A stretch of DNA of 64,000 bases from Brachionus plicatilis (lineage: Eukaryota > Rotifera > Eurotatoria > Ploima > Brachionidae). The notes under the pieces are model-generated. The model was not told where the DNA came from. It worked only from the letters and a program-made list of their open reading frames with translations, and made no database searches. Below, in pieces: positions 11,029 through 25,197 of this stretch; within the stretch, counting starts at the first letter, position 1; each line of letters opens with the position of its first letter. A program made the position numbers and the translations under genes. The stretch lies in NCBI GenBank assembly GCA_010279815.1, contig QEOQ01000221.1, positions 202,973-266,972 of the forward strand. Reading direction: 5' to 3'.

Positions 11029-13563
11029 TTAAGCATTCGATCTATATGGTATGTTTACTTTGTTTGATCGGCAAACATCTGCTTGTATTGCAGTCATTCT
11101 TGCATAAAGTCCATCAGGATCAGTCTTTTAAGATAAATAGAACTTTTAAATTTCTTTTAATTTTTAATTTTTAATACCAAAAATGCTTCAAAAAATTGAT
11201 CGCCCATAGCTTCCTTAACATGATCAGCAACAATTGGAAAATTTTTCACAAAAAACTAAAGCTTAATATTAAAATAAAGCTATTTTAAAAACAAAAAAAT
11301 TTTACTTCCAAAGTTTTAGAAGCTTGTCGTTGACTTTCAGCGTATTCTTCATTCCCCATTGCATACAATAAATTATGAACAACTTGTAGCTATTTTTTTT
11401 TATCATAAAATAAATTTAAAGGAATTATTATTAGATGGGTATTTTCATTGATTATTTGGATGCAGAAAAATTTAAATTTCGGGTATTTATTTTTTTGACA
11501 AACGTATTTTAAAATAAATCAAAAATAAGTACATAAAAATTATTATTGAGTATTAGAAAAATTATTAAAATCAAAAAATTCTTCAATTAAATTCAATTAA
11601 AGTAATAAAAATCATTATCAAATGAATGCTTTCTTTGCTAATGTCGCTCTTCTTCTATTTAGCTTTCTATTGAGTATTGATTTCTTTTAATCTAATAGCC
11701 ATTTAAGAGTTATTTAATTTCAAAAAAAATATTTAATTTTTTAATTCTTTTACACAGATTAAAAAAAACTAAAAAAAAAATTAAATTTAAACTCATTTAT
11801 ATAAATATTTATATTAATAATTAAATGAAGTCAACTCTAAAATTAATGAGCAAAAAAAATATCTATCCACAAATCCAGTAAAAATATTCACTAATTTAGT
11901 GATTCAAATACAAGAAATTGGCATTGAATCACTCGAAGACGATGACGAAGAAGATGATGCTGTCGAAACGACGGTCAAGAGAGCAATTACGGAGAAAACA
12001 AATGAAATTAAAAGCTCAATCATTCAAATAAGTTGTGAGAAGTGTAACGCAAAAATGCTAAAAAAAATTTATATTTTTTTATTTTTTGTGTTCTTTTTCT
12101 GAAATAAATATTATAAACTGAATTAGTTAATTGCTTATTGATTTTGTTAATTTTTTACTAAATTAGTGAAGATTTTTACTGGATTTTTGATTTTTTTTCA
12201 AAATTTGTGGTGACGTTTTCTGACGTCCCAAATTAATTAATAATTTCGGGTCTTATAAACCTGAATATCAATGATTTAGAGAAGACCCATTATCTTATTA
12301 TAAATTTTTAATTCGACAATTTTTTTTATACACTCATTTGATTTATTTATTCCTCAATCAAATTGAAAACTACTTAATAATTTTATTTAACAATCATCAA
12401 ACATTTAGCTTATTTTTTAAATGACCAAATTGATTTTTTCTAAATACCCAATTCAATGATTAATACCTAACTAATTACTAGCCAAATTTAAAAGCCAAAA
12501 ACCTACACTTAAAAATTGCTCAGCTATTTCATTTGACAAATAAACCAAAATTCCGATAGTTTTTGCCGCAGCTGCCTGTTGCACATAAAAATCCACAACA
12601 CCAGTCTCAAACTCTATTTTCGCATCTTTTTCTTCAGTTTTTATCTGATCCAACTTTTTAGGTGGTTTCAAAATATAAACCAGACTTTTAATCAGTGGAT
12701 CTTTTACATTGTAGTCCATCAGGAGCTTGATCAATTCGATAGCTTCGTACTGGACTTCTATATGTAAACTCTGCAGCAGAGCGATCAATGGTTCGACTAA
12801 TGATTGATTCGATTCACCTACTATGGGCTGCAAACAAGTAAAATAAGGTCTAAATTTCAAAATAGAAATTACCTGGACTACTTTGAGAGTCTGCGCGGCC
12901 AATTCTTGGGCTTTTGGGGAGCTACATGGTAGCAAAGCGATAAGACCTTTGTAAACCTGCATTTGGAATTTTGGATTTCCTTTAGCCAAGTTTTCTAGCA
13001 AATAGTTTGCCTGTATTTGGGTGCTCTCTGACTTGGACTTTGCCATACACTCAGCTATAGATCTAATACCATAGCATTCGCAAATTATTTCCTTATAGTT
13101 TCTTCCAAAATTGGCAATACAATTCAGTATATCCAAGGCCAGAGTCTTATTTGTTTCGGCCGCTTGCTTTAGATTTATTATTTCTAAAAGAGTGTACAAA
13201 CATCCGACTTCAAGGAATTCGGACAAAAATTTATTACTTAAAAGAAAAATAGAAAAATTAAAGAAAAAATTAGGCTCAGAATTTTAATTACCTACTGCTT
13301 GTGTTCAAAAATATTTTCACAGCTTTTAACTGTTCAGATAGACAAGTTCCAACCATGTAAGTTAACCGTAGCCAAGATGTTATTCGAGTAAAAAATAGAC
13401 TTGCCGAATGGGCAAATTCTTCTTCGATCTCTGTTCCGGTTGTATTTTGATGTTGAAAGATAAAATCATTCAAAATGTCACGTCTTACAATCACAGACCC
13501 TTTGTCCCATTCTTTTAGCAAATGCATTAGATTGCTTATAGCCGCTTGTTGCTTTGCTGACAT
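11029..13563 (-). CDS. ARMH1: Armadillo-like helical domain-containing protein 1, 6 exons, 404 aa
   Basis: Exons: 13563-13292, 13236-12873, 12827-12507, 11389-11306, 11255-11178, 11124-11029 (stop). All are GT..AG with matching phases, 1215 nt in total. The protein is an all-helical ARM-type repeat protein whose function is poorly known in animals. Diagnostic blocks are LLKEWDKGS, EEEFAHSASLFF, SWLRLTYMVGTCL, FLEVGCLYTLLEI, ICECYGIRSIAE, QVYKGLIALLPC, EVQYEAIELIKLL, YVQQAAAAKTIGIL, SQRQASKTLEFFV and IQADVC..NKVNIP. These follow the vertebrate ARMH1 (C1orf228) order, and the length is close to its about 440 aa. Start: the first ATG of the conserved block; the frame is open further upstream (to 13878), but that part overlaps TTLL1 exon 1 on the other strand and is not conserved. 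Intron 3 is 1117 bp and contains an inverted-repeat element; the others are 45-55 bp. It is divergent from TTLL1 with a shared promoter. Confidence 0.87.
11872..12185. repeat. Inverted-repeat element with acidic ORF in ARMH1 intron 3
   Basis: The 29-nt arms at 11872-11900 and 12157-12185 match inverted at 28 of 29 positions (CCAGTAAAAAT..CACTAATTTAGT). Between them the plus strand has a GC-richer open frame (open from 11821 to 12102) with coding-like composition: an acidic run LEDDDEEDDAVETT, then a Lys-rich part with CEKC. This looks like a small transposon or captured exon fragment inserted in the intron. I do not recognise the peptide. Confidence 0.55.
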
Positions 13564-13700
13564 TTTTTTTCTAACTAAAACTTGAATAAAAACTAACTTT
13601 ATGTTTTTTAAAAAAAAAAATTTAAATTTCGATTTCCATGGAAACAAAATTTTAAAAAATAAACCTTTATTTTGATTTTTATTTTTTATTCTAAGCTGTA
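13564..13700. promoter_or_regulatory. Divergent promoter shared by ARMH1 and TTLL1
   Basis: Only 137 bp separate the two start codons (ARMH1 ATG at 13563, TTLL1 ATG at 13701). The core is A/T runs around a GC-richer island GATTTCCATGGAAACA. No TATA box is convincing in either direction. A short shared region with a central factor site suggests co-regulation. Confidence 0.7.
13632..13645. promoter_or_regulatory. X-box (RFX factor site), perfect consensus
   Basis: ATTTCCATGGAAAC matches the X-box consensus RYYNYY-N(1-3)-RRNRAC at every position, with a 2-nt spacer. It lies 69 bp from the ARMH1 ATG and 56 bp from the TTLL1 ATG, the distance range usual for X-boxes of ciliary genes. TTLL1 is an axonemal tubulin polyglutamylase, so the site fits its neighbour. 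The core TTTCCATGGAAA is palindromic and could serve both directions. Confidence 0.7.
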
Positions 13701-16936
<3,236 letters not shown>

Positions 16937-18176
16937 ACTTAAATCAAAACAATTGTAGATATTTGAAATTTTTCTGATATTAAATTTAATTATATTTTTG
17001 TTATAATTTTAATTAAATTCCAATACACTTGATCTATTTATTTGTTTTATTGAAATAAAAAGATTTATCCATTCTTTAAAAAGCATTAAAACAGTGCCAC
17101 GCTTCAAATATCTAAAACTTGGTATTTTAATGCATACAAAAAGAAACAAAAAGTATACAGTTCTAAAAAATATAAATATTTTGTGATACAAAAAACATGA
17201 AATATTGTCTTTTTATTTGATTTTTTTCAGAGTTATATAAACTTTATTATTTAATACAAAAAAATTACTTCATGCTTTGATATTTTTACATTTACTATCA
17301 AAATTAATTAATTAATCATTATATCATTATATTTATTCAAAATTAAAATTTCATCATAGGCATTCTTATTTATTTTATTTATTTATTTGTTTATATGCAC
17401 AGAGCTAAAGATATCCCATAATTTTTTATCATTTACTAAACTTTACATTCATAAAATTACTTAAACCTATATTAAAATAAACTCAATTGTTTAAAACGAC
17501 TTAATAAAGTTGAAAAAACATTTTCCTTAAAAAAAACACTTTTTGATTTTGCCAAAAAAATCAAATATTATGTCTTAAAAAAAAGATTTGGTAATTAGAG
17601 TTTTTCAAATTAGTTTTGGTCAATTTTTCATTTATTCTCTCAACAGCCTCGTCATAATTGATGAAAATGACTTTTACATGTCAATAAACTCGGCTTCTTT
17701 TTCATTTATTTTGGTCTTTATCTTTATTCAACTCTTTATCTAATTTTTATATGCATGTAGCATTTTTTAAGGTACATTTATTTAAATAATAAAAAAAGTA
17801 TTTCTTGTTACAAAAACAATTTTAAGCCCCAAAAGATCCCTCAGATTAAAAAAAATAAAATTCATAAAAATAAATAAATATGGATATGAAAAATTTAAAA
17901 TCAAATATAGTAAAAGGCAAATAAGTTGAATTAAGATTTAAAATAAATATATAATTTGAAATAGGTAAGGTTCCACTTGTTTAAGTATTAAGTATTGTTT
18001 AAGTAATGGAGTGTACAGTTAAGGTTTCCAAAGAAAAAATTATAAGGTAGCAATAAAAAATCTTGAAATAATTGAATATGTAGTCATCAAACAATTAGGT
18101 TATTGTATCAAGAATAGTCAAGTTCATAAAAATATACAAAAGAACCAGAGTATCATTAAAGGATTTGATTTTGGGT
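16937..18176. other. Intergenic AT-rich region downstream of TTLL1
   Basis: No coding-like frame or recognisable repeat. The minus frame at 17009-17191 is AT-driven. Confidence 0.45.
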
Positions 18177-18430
18177 AAATGTTTTTTTGTCAAATTTTTC
18201 AAAGAAATGTCAAATTTAAAAAAATTATTTTGTCAAATTTTATTCGATCATTTGTCAAATTTTAATATGTCAAATTAAAAATAAGAACGCCAAATATTAT
18301 GTTTTTTTGTCAAATTTATCAAAGAAATGTCAAATTAAAAAGTATCAAATTTTTTTGATAACAGTCAAATTTTCGTCAAAAAAAGTCAAATTTTACGTCA
18401 AAAAAAAGTCAAATATTCACCAAAAAAAAA
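18177..18430. repeat. GTCAAA-rich degenerate tandem region
   Basis: The motif GTCAAATTT recurs more than ten times. A longer unit (GTTTTTTTGTCAAATTT, then TCAAAGAAATGTCAAATT) occurs at about 18180 and again at about 18301. It lies directly beside the SWIM-finger transposase remnant and may be a subterminal repeat array of that element. Confidence 0.5.
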
Positions 18431-18470
18431 AAGAGAAAAATATTCTTAAAAAAAGTAAAAAAGGTTAAAC

Positions 18471-19151
18471 TTACTTTGCCAATGCTTTAGCCATTTTTCT
18501 GGGTCTCCCAGCACTTGCGACTTGACCCAAAGTTAGACACCAAGATTCTTTAGGAAACTCGTCAAATATACGTTCGCGATAAGCAATCCCGATGATGTGC
18601 TTGCACATGTAATTTTTGAACCATGATGGACATGTACATGTGCTAAGCTTCCAATTATCTTGGTTTAATTGTACATTGCGTAGTTCTTGAAAAGTTTCAA
18701 GAAATTGCTGGAAATTGTCCCATTCACATTTATTAACTAATTGAAGAAATTTTTTGCAGCGATCTTTGTCGAAAACATTTGGTACTAGTTCTTTTATTTG
18801 CGCGTTGCTTGGTTCTTGTTGTTCTAAAGGTCTTTTAGATGGTCTGCCTCTTTTTTTTTTGACGCCGTCTTCTTGTGTTGTTGTTGAAACTTGAATTGTT
18901 GTTAACACTTGAGTTGTTGTTAATTCTTTCGGAGTACGCTCTATGAAAAAGAAAGATTTGCCAGAAAACTTCTGCTTTATTACTTTAAGGCCTAGAAGTT
19001 CCCAGGCAAAAGTTCGCTTGAAGTAATCAATTGATACATTTGGTTCTTTTGAAAATATTTTTTGATCTGGTCGAATATCATTTCGCTGAAAGGACCATGT
19101 TGAGAAAATATGTTTGTCGAGATTTTCTAAAAATTCGGCTAGTTTTAGAGT
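18471..19151 (-). pseudogene. SWIM zinc-finger fragment of a MULE-type transposase
   Basis: The minus strand is open for 226 codons after a stop at 19154-19152, without a plausible start codon, so the N-terminal catalytic part is missing. The middle has a basic run KKKRGRPSKR. The C-terminal part carries the SWIM finger: CTCPSWFKNYMCKHIIGIAY (C-x-C-x8-C-x-H), followed by AGRPRKMAKALAK. SWIM fingers with an AT-hook-like GRPRK tail are typical of the C-terminus of Mutator-like (MULE) transposases. It is a truncated remnant. The stop (TAA 18473-18471) overlaps a donor-like GTAAGT, so splicing to a lost exon is an alternative. Confidence 0.7.
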
Positions 19152-20861
19152 TTAACCTAATCCAGATTTTATTTTTGCTAGACTTTGGCAAAAGGGCTAA
19201 AACTTAAGCAAATCTTCAAATGCTAATAAATGCACGTAATGCAATGCCTGATTCTAGGCGTTTTAATTTCACTCTAAATTAGCTTTTAATATATTAAATA
19301 CTTACATGGCAAAGATTTAAAATTTTGATTTAATTTTAAAAACTTTTTAATCTAGAAATCTAAAAATTGGTTCAATAAAAATTTATCAACTTTAACCTTC
19401 AATGGGTATTTTCTAATCACGTCAATAAGATGTTAAGCGATAATAAAAATCTAGTCTCTTTTCCACTTTTATAGTATTTTAAAGTAGCAAAAAAATTAAA
19501 GAACTCAAAAATAAACTTAAAAATATTTTTTTGGTGACCACTAATAATTACTTTTTTGACCAAGATTAAACTTTGGTGATTTTTGATATTTTCAGATTAT
19601 AGGTAAGAACCCATTCAATGCATTAACTAAATGCAGCCTCTGAAAAAATACCAAAATGTATTTAGTGTCTTTTGAATATAATTAATTTATGATCCAATTT
19701 TGTCGAATAATTTTTTTGTAGGTATTGTGCAATTCAAATATATATTGAACAAAAATTTTCCCTTTTTTGATGAATTAAAATTTAAGTTAACAAAATATAC
19801 TTAAAAAAATACTGCAACAAAGTGCAACATACCTTCTTGCACTTTTTTTACTTAAAATAATTTTTCTCATGTTTAAATAGGACAAAAAATAAAATTTCAA
19901 TAAAATTTAAATTGATTGTTGTTAAATTTACTAAAAAAAATAAAATAATAATATTATATTAGGGAATCATTACCTAATATAAAATTATTATTTTATCTTA
20001 TTTTATTGAGTCGAGTACTTAAGTAAAGTACTCGACTCAATATGTAAAAAATGCAACAAAGTATGTTGCATTTTTTTGCTGTATTTTTTTAAGTATATTT
20101 TATTAACTTAAATTTTAATTCATCAAAAAAGGAAGAATTTTTGTTTGTAGTTGTTATTTTAATAAAATCTCATCAAATTTAATGAAATTTAATTAAATAA
20201 AAATAGTATCAGGTTACAGGTATTAAAATTATATTAAAAACTTAAAATAAGTAAATTAGTTAAGCAAAAACTGCAAATGCGACTGCAAGCATACTTAATA
20301 TGGTACTCAAAATGTGGAAGATAAATTTTGCTCAACTTGTAATATCCCATTGTCTAAATGAATTTTTTTTTATATTTTATTAAGTAAGATTTTTTTTTGT
20401 TAAAAAAATATGTAGTTTTTACTCAATTAAACTTAACTTTAATAAATCAGATTTCTTTTTATTAAATTAGCGATGTTTTTAGATAAATTAGTCAAATTTT
20501 TATTAATGGACCTCGAATTTTTGGTTTCTAAAAAAATATCTCTGTAAAAATTTAAAAAAATTTAATAGATAATTTTTAAAGTGAACAAATGTAAAGTTAA
20601 ATACATAATTTAATTTTTATTTTTAATCTAAAATTAAATATTTTAAATTAATTTAAAAAAAAATTATAAATTCATTTGGCAACAAACATTTTACAAACTT
20701 TACGGACCTAGAAAAAATATAAACCCATCCAACTTAACATTAGAACACAAATCTAAGTTAAATTTTAAAATTTTTAACTAACACATCATTCTTATTTGTC
20801 GTATGACTAATACTCGACTTGGTATTTAAAGCCAAATCATTTGATTAAAATTATATCCAAA
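19152..20861. other. Intergenic region between the SWIM remnant and NSF
   Basis: Apart from the foldback at 19748-20145 it is plain AT-rich sequence. The last about 80 bp before the NSF start codon form its presumed 5-prime region, with a TATTTAAA at about 20823. Confidence 0.5.
19748..20145. repeat. Foldback element (AACAAAAATT-arm family), copy 1
   Basis: The left arm (about 19748-19850) begins AACAAAAATTTTCCCTTTTT. The right arm (about 20043-20145) is its inverse and ends GGAAGAATTTTTGTT. Both include TGCAACA..GTTGCA blocks and AAGTATATTTT. The centre contains two nested hairpins: one around ATTGAGTCGAGTACTT at about 20005-20041 and one around ATAATATTATATTAGG at about 19949-19990. A related complete copy is at 52801-53175 and a half copy at about 44740-44910. 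Confidence 0.7.
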
Positions 20862-23182
20862 ATGTTGTCAAATAGCCGACAAGTGCCAAATAAACAGTTG
20901 AGATCAGTCAGATGTCCGAGTGAGGAGCTTACATTGACCAATTGTGCAATCGTTCACCCCAAAGAGTTTGAGTCGGTCCGTCATGTGGAAATAATTGAAG
21001 CTAGTGGAAAGTTTATATTTTCGATTCGGTCGGACAACAATGTGCCGCCCGGTGATATCGGTTTCAGTGCGGTTCAGCGCAAATGGGCTAATATAAGTCT
21101 CGAGTCCAGATTGATGATAAAACCATTCAGTTTCGATCTCAGAACTCATTCAATTAGTCTACTGACTGTTGAAGTTGACTTTTTGTCTAAAAAAACGACC
21201 AATTTGGATCCTTACGATACAGACAAGCTAGCTCCTGATCTTTTGCAGCAGTTTTCTAACCAAGCGTTCACTGTTGGCCAGCAGTTTGTCTTCCAGCCAA
21301 GCGACAGGTCCAAAAAAATGCTCATCGCCACAGTAAAATCAATAGAAGCAATAGATCTTGGCTCTGCTCTATCAAACCAAGCGTCGAAGCCAAACAAAAT
21401 TGTCTCTGGTCAACTTTTGCCAAACTCTTCAATTATATTCGAAAAATCAACCGAGTCTTCCATAAACCTGATTGGAAAAAATAAAGGGTATTTTAAAAAT
21501 TAAAAAAAAAAAATTTTTTATATTTTTTATTAATTTAATAAAATTTATTTCTGCACAGAAAAATGCAACATCAGTCAATAATTAATCCCGATTGGGACTT
21601 TACAAAAATAGGCATTGGCGGTCTGGACAGAGAATTCAACACAATATTCCGGAGAGCCTTTGCGTCACGGGTTTTTCCGCCCGAGCTAATTCAACAACTG
21701 GGCATTAAGCATGTGAGAGGCATTTTGCTGTTCGGGCCGCCTGGCACTGGCAAGACGCTGATGGCGCGACAAATTGGCAAAATGCTGAATGCCAGAGAGC
21801 CAAAAATAGTGAATGGACCTCAAATACTGGACAAGTATGTGGGCGAGTCCGAGGCCAATATTCGCAAACTGTTTGCCGAGGCCGAAGAGGAAGAGAAAAG
21901 ACTCGGCCCAAACAGTGGTCTTCACATAATCATCTTTGACGAGATCGACGCTATCTGCAAGCAAAGAGGAACAGCAACAGGCTCCACCGGGGTCCATGAT
22001 ACTGTTGTCAACCAGCTATTGTCCAAAATTGACGGTGTGGATCAATTGAACAATATACTTGTGATTGGCATGACCAATCGGAGGGACATGATCGATGAGG
22101 CTCTGCTGAGGCCCGGGCGTCTCGAGGTACAGCTGGAAATTAGTCTTCCGGACGAGACCGGCCGCTTGCACATCCTCCAAATTCACACAGCCAAAATGAA
22201 AGAGCATGGAAAATTGCATTCCAGTGTTAATTTAGCTGAGCTGGCTGCTTTGAGCAAAAATTTCAGCGGCGCTGAAATCGAGGGTCTTGTCCGCGCTGCC
22301 CAATCAAGTGCCATGAACCGGCCCATCAAAGCGTCCAACAAAGTCGAGCTCGATGTGGATGCTGTTGAAAAGCTGCAAATAAATCGGGATGATTTTATGT
22401 ATGCGCTGGAGAATGACATAAAGCCGGCATTTGGTGTTAGTTCAGAGGACTTTGAGCTGTTTATCAGAAATGGCATTGTTTTGTGGAGTGAAAAGATACA
22501 AGAGGTTTTGGAAGAGGGAAAATTGAGGATTAACCAAACAATCAAAAGTGAGATGACACCATTGGTGACAATTTTGCTAGAGGGCAAAGCCAATTCGGGC
22601 AAGACAGCACTGGCTGCCAAAATAGCCATGGAAAGTGAATTTCCATTCATGAAATTTTGTTCGCCACAATCAATGATCGGCTATTCGGAGCTGGCCAAGG
22701 CCGAAGCAATCAAAAAAGTGTTCAATGATGCGTACAAGTCTGAATTGAGCTGTGTTGTTGTGGACGAAATTGAGTCCTTGCTGGATTACGCACCAATCGG
22801 TCCCAGATTTTCCAATTTTGTTCTACAGACCTTGAAGATTTTGTTCAAAAAGTTGCCACCAAAAGGCCGCAAGCTTTTGCTGATAGCTACAACCAGTGAG
22901 CAAGAATTGGTCAAGGACTTGGGACTTTATCAATCATTTAGCAAAGTGATACATGTTCCTAATATTACTAGAGGAAGTGAAGTAATGGCTTTTGTGGAAG
23001 GACTTGGGTGCTTTTCAAATGGCCAAATGAGTAGATTAAGCAATTTGATAAATCATAAGTTTCTTTCGATTGGCGTCAAAAGTCTACTAGATACAATTGA
23101 GTTGTCTAATCAAGCCACTGATGCTCTTCGTATTGATAAGTTTATAGATGCATTAGAGGATATAGGTGGTTTACATGATTAA
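20862..23182 (+). CDS. NSF: Vesicle-fusing ATPase NSF, 2 exons, 749 aa
   Basis: Exons 20862-21487 and 21559-23182; the intron is 71 bp, GT..AG, with phases matching (2250 nt). NSF is the AAA+ hexamer that, with SNAP adaptors, disassembles SNARE complexes after membrane fusion. The N domain (residues 1-about 205) carries [28 protein letters not shown] and [11 protein letters not shown]1 has Walker A GPPGTGKT (268-275), Walker B IIIFDEID (332-339), the [10 protein letters not shown] pore-side helix and the arginine-finger region LLRPGRLE. D2 has Walker A GKANSGKT (551-558) and [10 protein letters not shown]. The D2 Walker A lacks the double proline usual in the family (GPPHSGKT in vertebrates), but D2 has a mainly structural role. 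The start codon is the ATG at 20862; the frame is open 21 nt further upstream without an ATG. Length equals the family norm (about 744). Confidence 0.97.
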
Positions 23183-23271
23183 TTAATTTTTTTTTTAAAT
23201 CTAATTTATTTATTTTAAATAAATTTTTTTTTAACTTTCTAAAGAAATTTTTTAAATTTTAATTTTCAACT

Positions 23272-23660
23272 GATGCTATCAAAAGAGCCTTTGTGACAAA
23301 AAAAACCTTTCTTTTGAAGGCCTTGGTAGATTGAAACATTTAAAAAGACATAAAAACATAAATAAAGAAACAAAAACAAGAATAATTTATTTTTCTAACC
23401 ATTGTAAAAAATTGGCACAAACTTTACTAGGAATTTCAATCCAAAATGGAGAGCATAATTCAGTACAGGATGCTCAAGTAGCAATGCGAATTTATACAAC
23501 TTTTAAAAAAGAGTGGGAACAATTTTTGAGAGATAGAAAATCAGGGAAGATTATCAGCAAGAAAAAAGGAATAGAGATGGCTACACAAAAAATTGAACTA
23601 CAGTTGGATAATATCAAAATAAAGGGAAATGAAAGTCATAAAAAACATGTTAAAAATTAG
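23272..23660 (+). pseudogene. 3-prime remnant of a REXO4-like RNA exonuclease gene
   Basis: The frame ending TAG 23658-23660 encodes KKLAQTLLGISIQNGEHN, then SVQDAQVAMRIY and KKEWEQFLRDRK. These match the last quarter of the DEDDh exonuclease domain and the C-terminus of REXO4 (REX4), including the histidine-containing GEH and catalytic D of QDA. The preceding part is only partly recognisable, in a different frame (DAIKRAFVTKKTFLLKALVD, then stop), and no start or acceptor is present. It therefore appears to be a 5-prime-truncated, frameshifted gene copy just downstream of NSF. A Lys-rich tail extends past the family's usual end. Confidence 0.6.
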
Positions 23661-24049
23661 CTAAAAAAGCGTCTAAACAGAAATAAATTTTTATTAAAAA
23701 AATAAATAAATTCCTTGATTTTTTTCTTTTTAATTTACAATGAAATCTAGCCTTATTTAGTCTCTAAATCAAATAATAATGATTTTAATCATTGATCAAC
23801 TTTTTTTAAAAAGAGGGCTGTTAAAATAAAATTGAATTAGCGAATGTCAAAATAATAATACTAAATAAAATAATAATTTAAAGAAACTAATTTAAAGAAA
23901 GCACTACATATTAAACCGTATCTCAACCATAAATAAAATAATGAAAAAATATAAAAATAATAAAAACTGAAAAAAAATAAAAATAAAATATAAGTAATGA
24001 AAGATGATACTTATTAAATTATTAAACGTTTCCTGTAAAAAGAAGAAAC

Positions 24050-24480
24050 TTAGTTAATTAGAATTAAAACTTAGTTTTGCACTAAAATAATTAGTTTCGT
24101 AATAAAATGAATAATTTTGATCATAGCTGGAAGATAGTCGACTTACAAAAAAAGTGTAAGAGATAAAAGCTATCTTTTTGTGGCAAAAAAGAATTTTTGT
24201 GTGCAAAATATGATAAGCCTAAAAATTTAATTTTGATCTTGCGATGTCGACATTTAAGAACTGTACAAAAGTAGAACTAGATACCAAAATTTGGACGAGT
24301 AGTAGTTGTTCTTGTGGTTACTTTTTAATAAAGTACATTTGTTTTCACATAATTGCATTAGCTGTTAATCAAAAATTTATAGGGATGCCTATAAAATAAA
24401 ATAAGGATCCTATTGCTGCAAAAGCTAAGGCAGGTCGAAAAGCTAATGGAAAAAAATGTTTGGTTAAACAATAAAATATT
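24050..24480 (+). pseudogene. SWIM-finger MULE transposase remnant, copy 2
   Basis: The plus strand reads (from about 24250) KNCTKVELDTKIWTSS, then CSCGYFLIKYICFH (C-x-C-x9-C-x-H, a complete SWIM finger). It continues to a stop within MPIK*NKDP and ends GRKANGKK..LVKQ. It has stops and no start. The upstream flank contains GGAAGATAGTCGACTTACA and a TTGCACTAAAATAATTA block. The same flank plus SWIM arrangement recurs inverted at 63391-63760, so these are two copies of one element. Confidence 0.65.
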
Positions 24481-24706
24481 TAGACAATTTTTTAATAATT
24501 TGGACATTAATTGGTAATTTTGGGTAGATAATTTATTACAAATGAAATTAAACAAAAAAATATAATCTTAGATCGAAATTAATTATTTCTGAAATACAGA
24601 TAATATTCACTAATTAAGAAATAAATATATTTAAATTCGTTTAATGAGATCAAATTTTTTGTTATTTAAACTTTAAATCATGACTTTTTTAGAAGTCCAA
24701 TTTTGA

Positions 24707-24821
24707 AATTAAACTCTCTAGTGAAATAGAATGAGTTTAATTTTTATTTGAAAGCCTGAAAATAATATTTAAAATTCTTTATTTAACTTTTAATTGATTT
24801 ATTTATTTATTTGATTGCTTA
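24707..24821. repeat. Dispersed repeat B
   Basis: AGAATGAGTTTAATTTTTAT..CCTGAAAATAATATTTAAAA..TTGATTTATTTATTTATTTG ending GATTGCTTA. A near-identical copy is at about 32398-32491, where it forms the right border of the insertion in the gypsy gag. The rest of 23661-25918 is AT-rich and holds only the repeats listed separately. Confidence 0.6.
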
Positions 24822-24900
24822 TCTGTATCTGTACTTACCTTCAGAATAAAATCTTATCAAACAATTAAAATTAAAAATAAAGTTAAATAAGATAAAATAA

Positions 24901-25197
24901 TTTTCGACTCAAAACTTCCGGCTTTCGGCAGTAAAATTCTTGTTATTAAAAAAAATAAAAATAAATTAGCAAGATATTTAGACTTTCATGAAACACACAT
25001 CTTAATTATATTAAATTACTGCTTTTATTAAAATTCTTATTTTCTAAATAATTTATCTTGCTAATTTATTTTTATATGTATATTTTAGATTATTTTTTAC
25101 AGTGTTTCATGAAAGTCTAAATATCTTGCTAATTTATTTTTATTTTTTTTAATAACAAGAATTTTACTGCCGAAAGCCGGAAGTTTTGAGTCGAAAA
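24901..25197. repeat. Foldback with perfect 96-bp arms
   Basis: The left arm 24901-24996 starts TTTTCGACTCAAAACTTCCG. The right arm 25102-25197 is its exact reverse complement over all 96 positions I compared. The spacer is 105 bp. Perfect arms imply recent insertion or repair-mediated homogenisation. No coding capacity; a MITE-like foldback. Confidence 0.85.

Noticed and set aside
18177..18430. GTCAAA repeats considered as a CRISPR-like array
   Set aside because: Irregular spacing, no constant repeat and spacers, eukaryotic context; degenerate tandem repeats.
21686..22650. Antisense frames within NSF
   Set aside because: Shadows of the GC-richer NSF exon; no independent signal.
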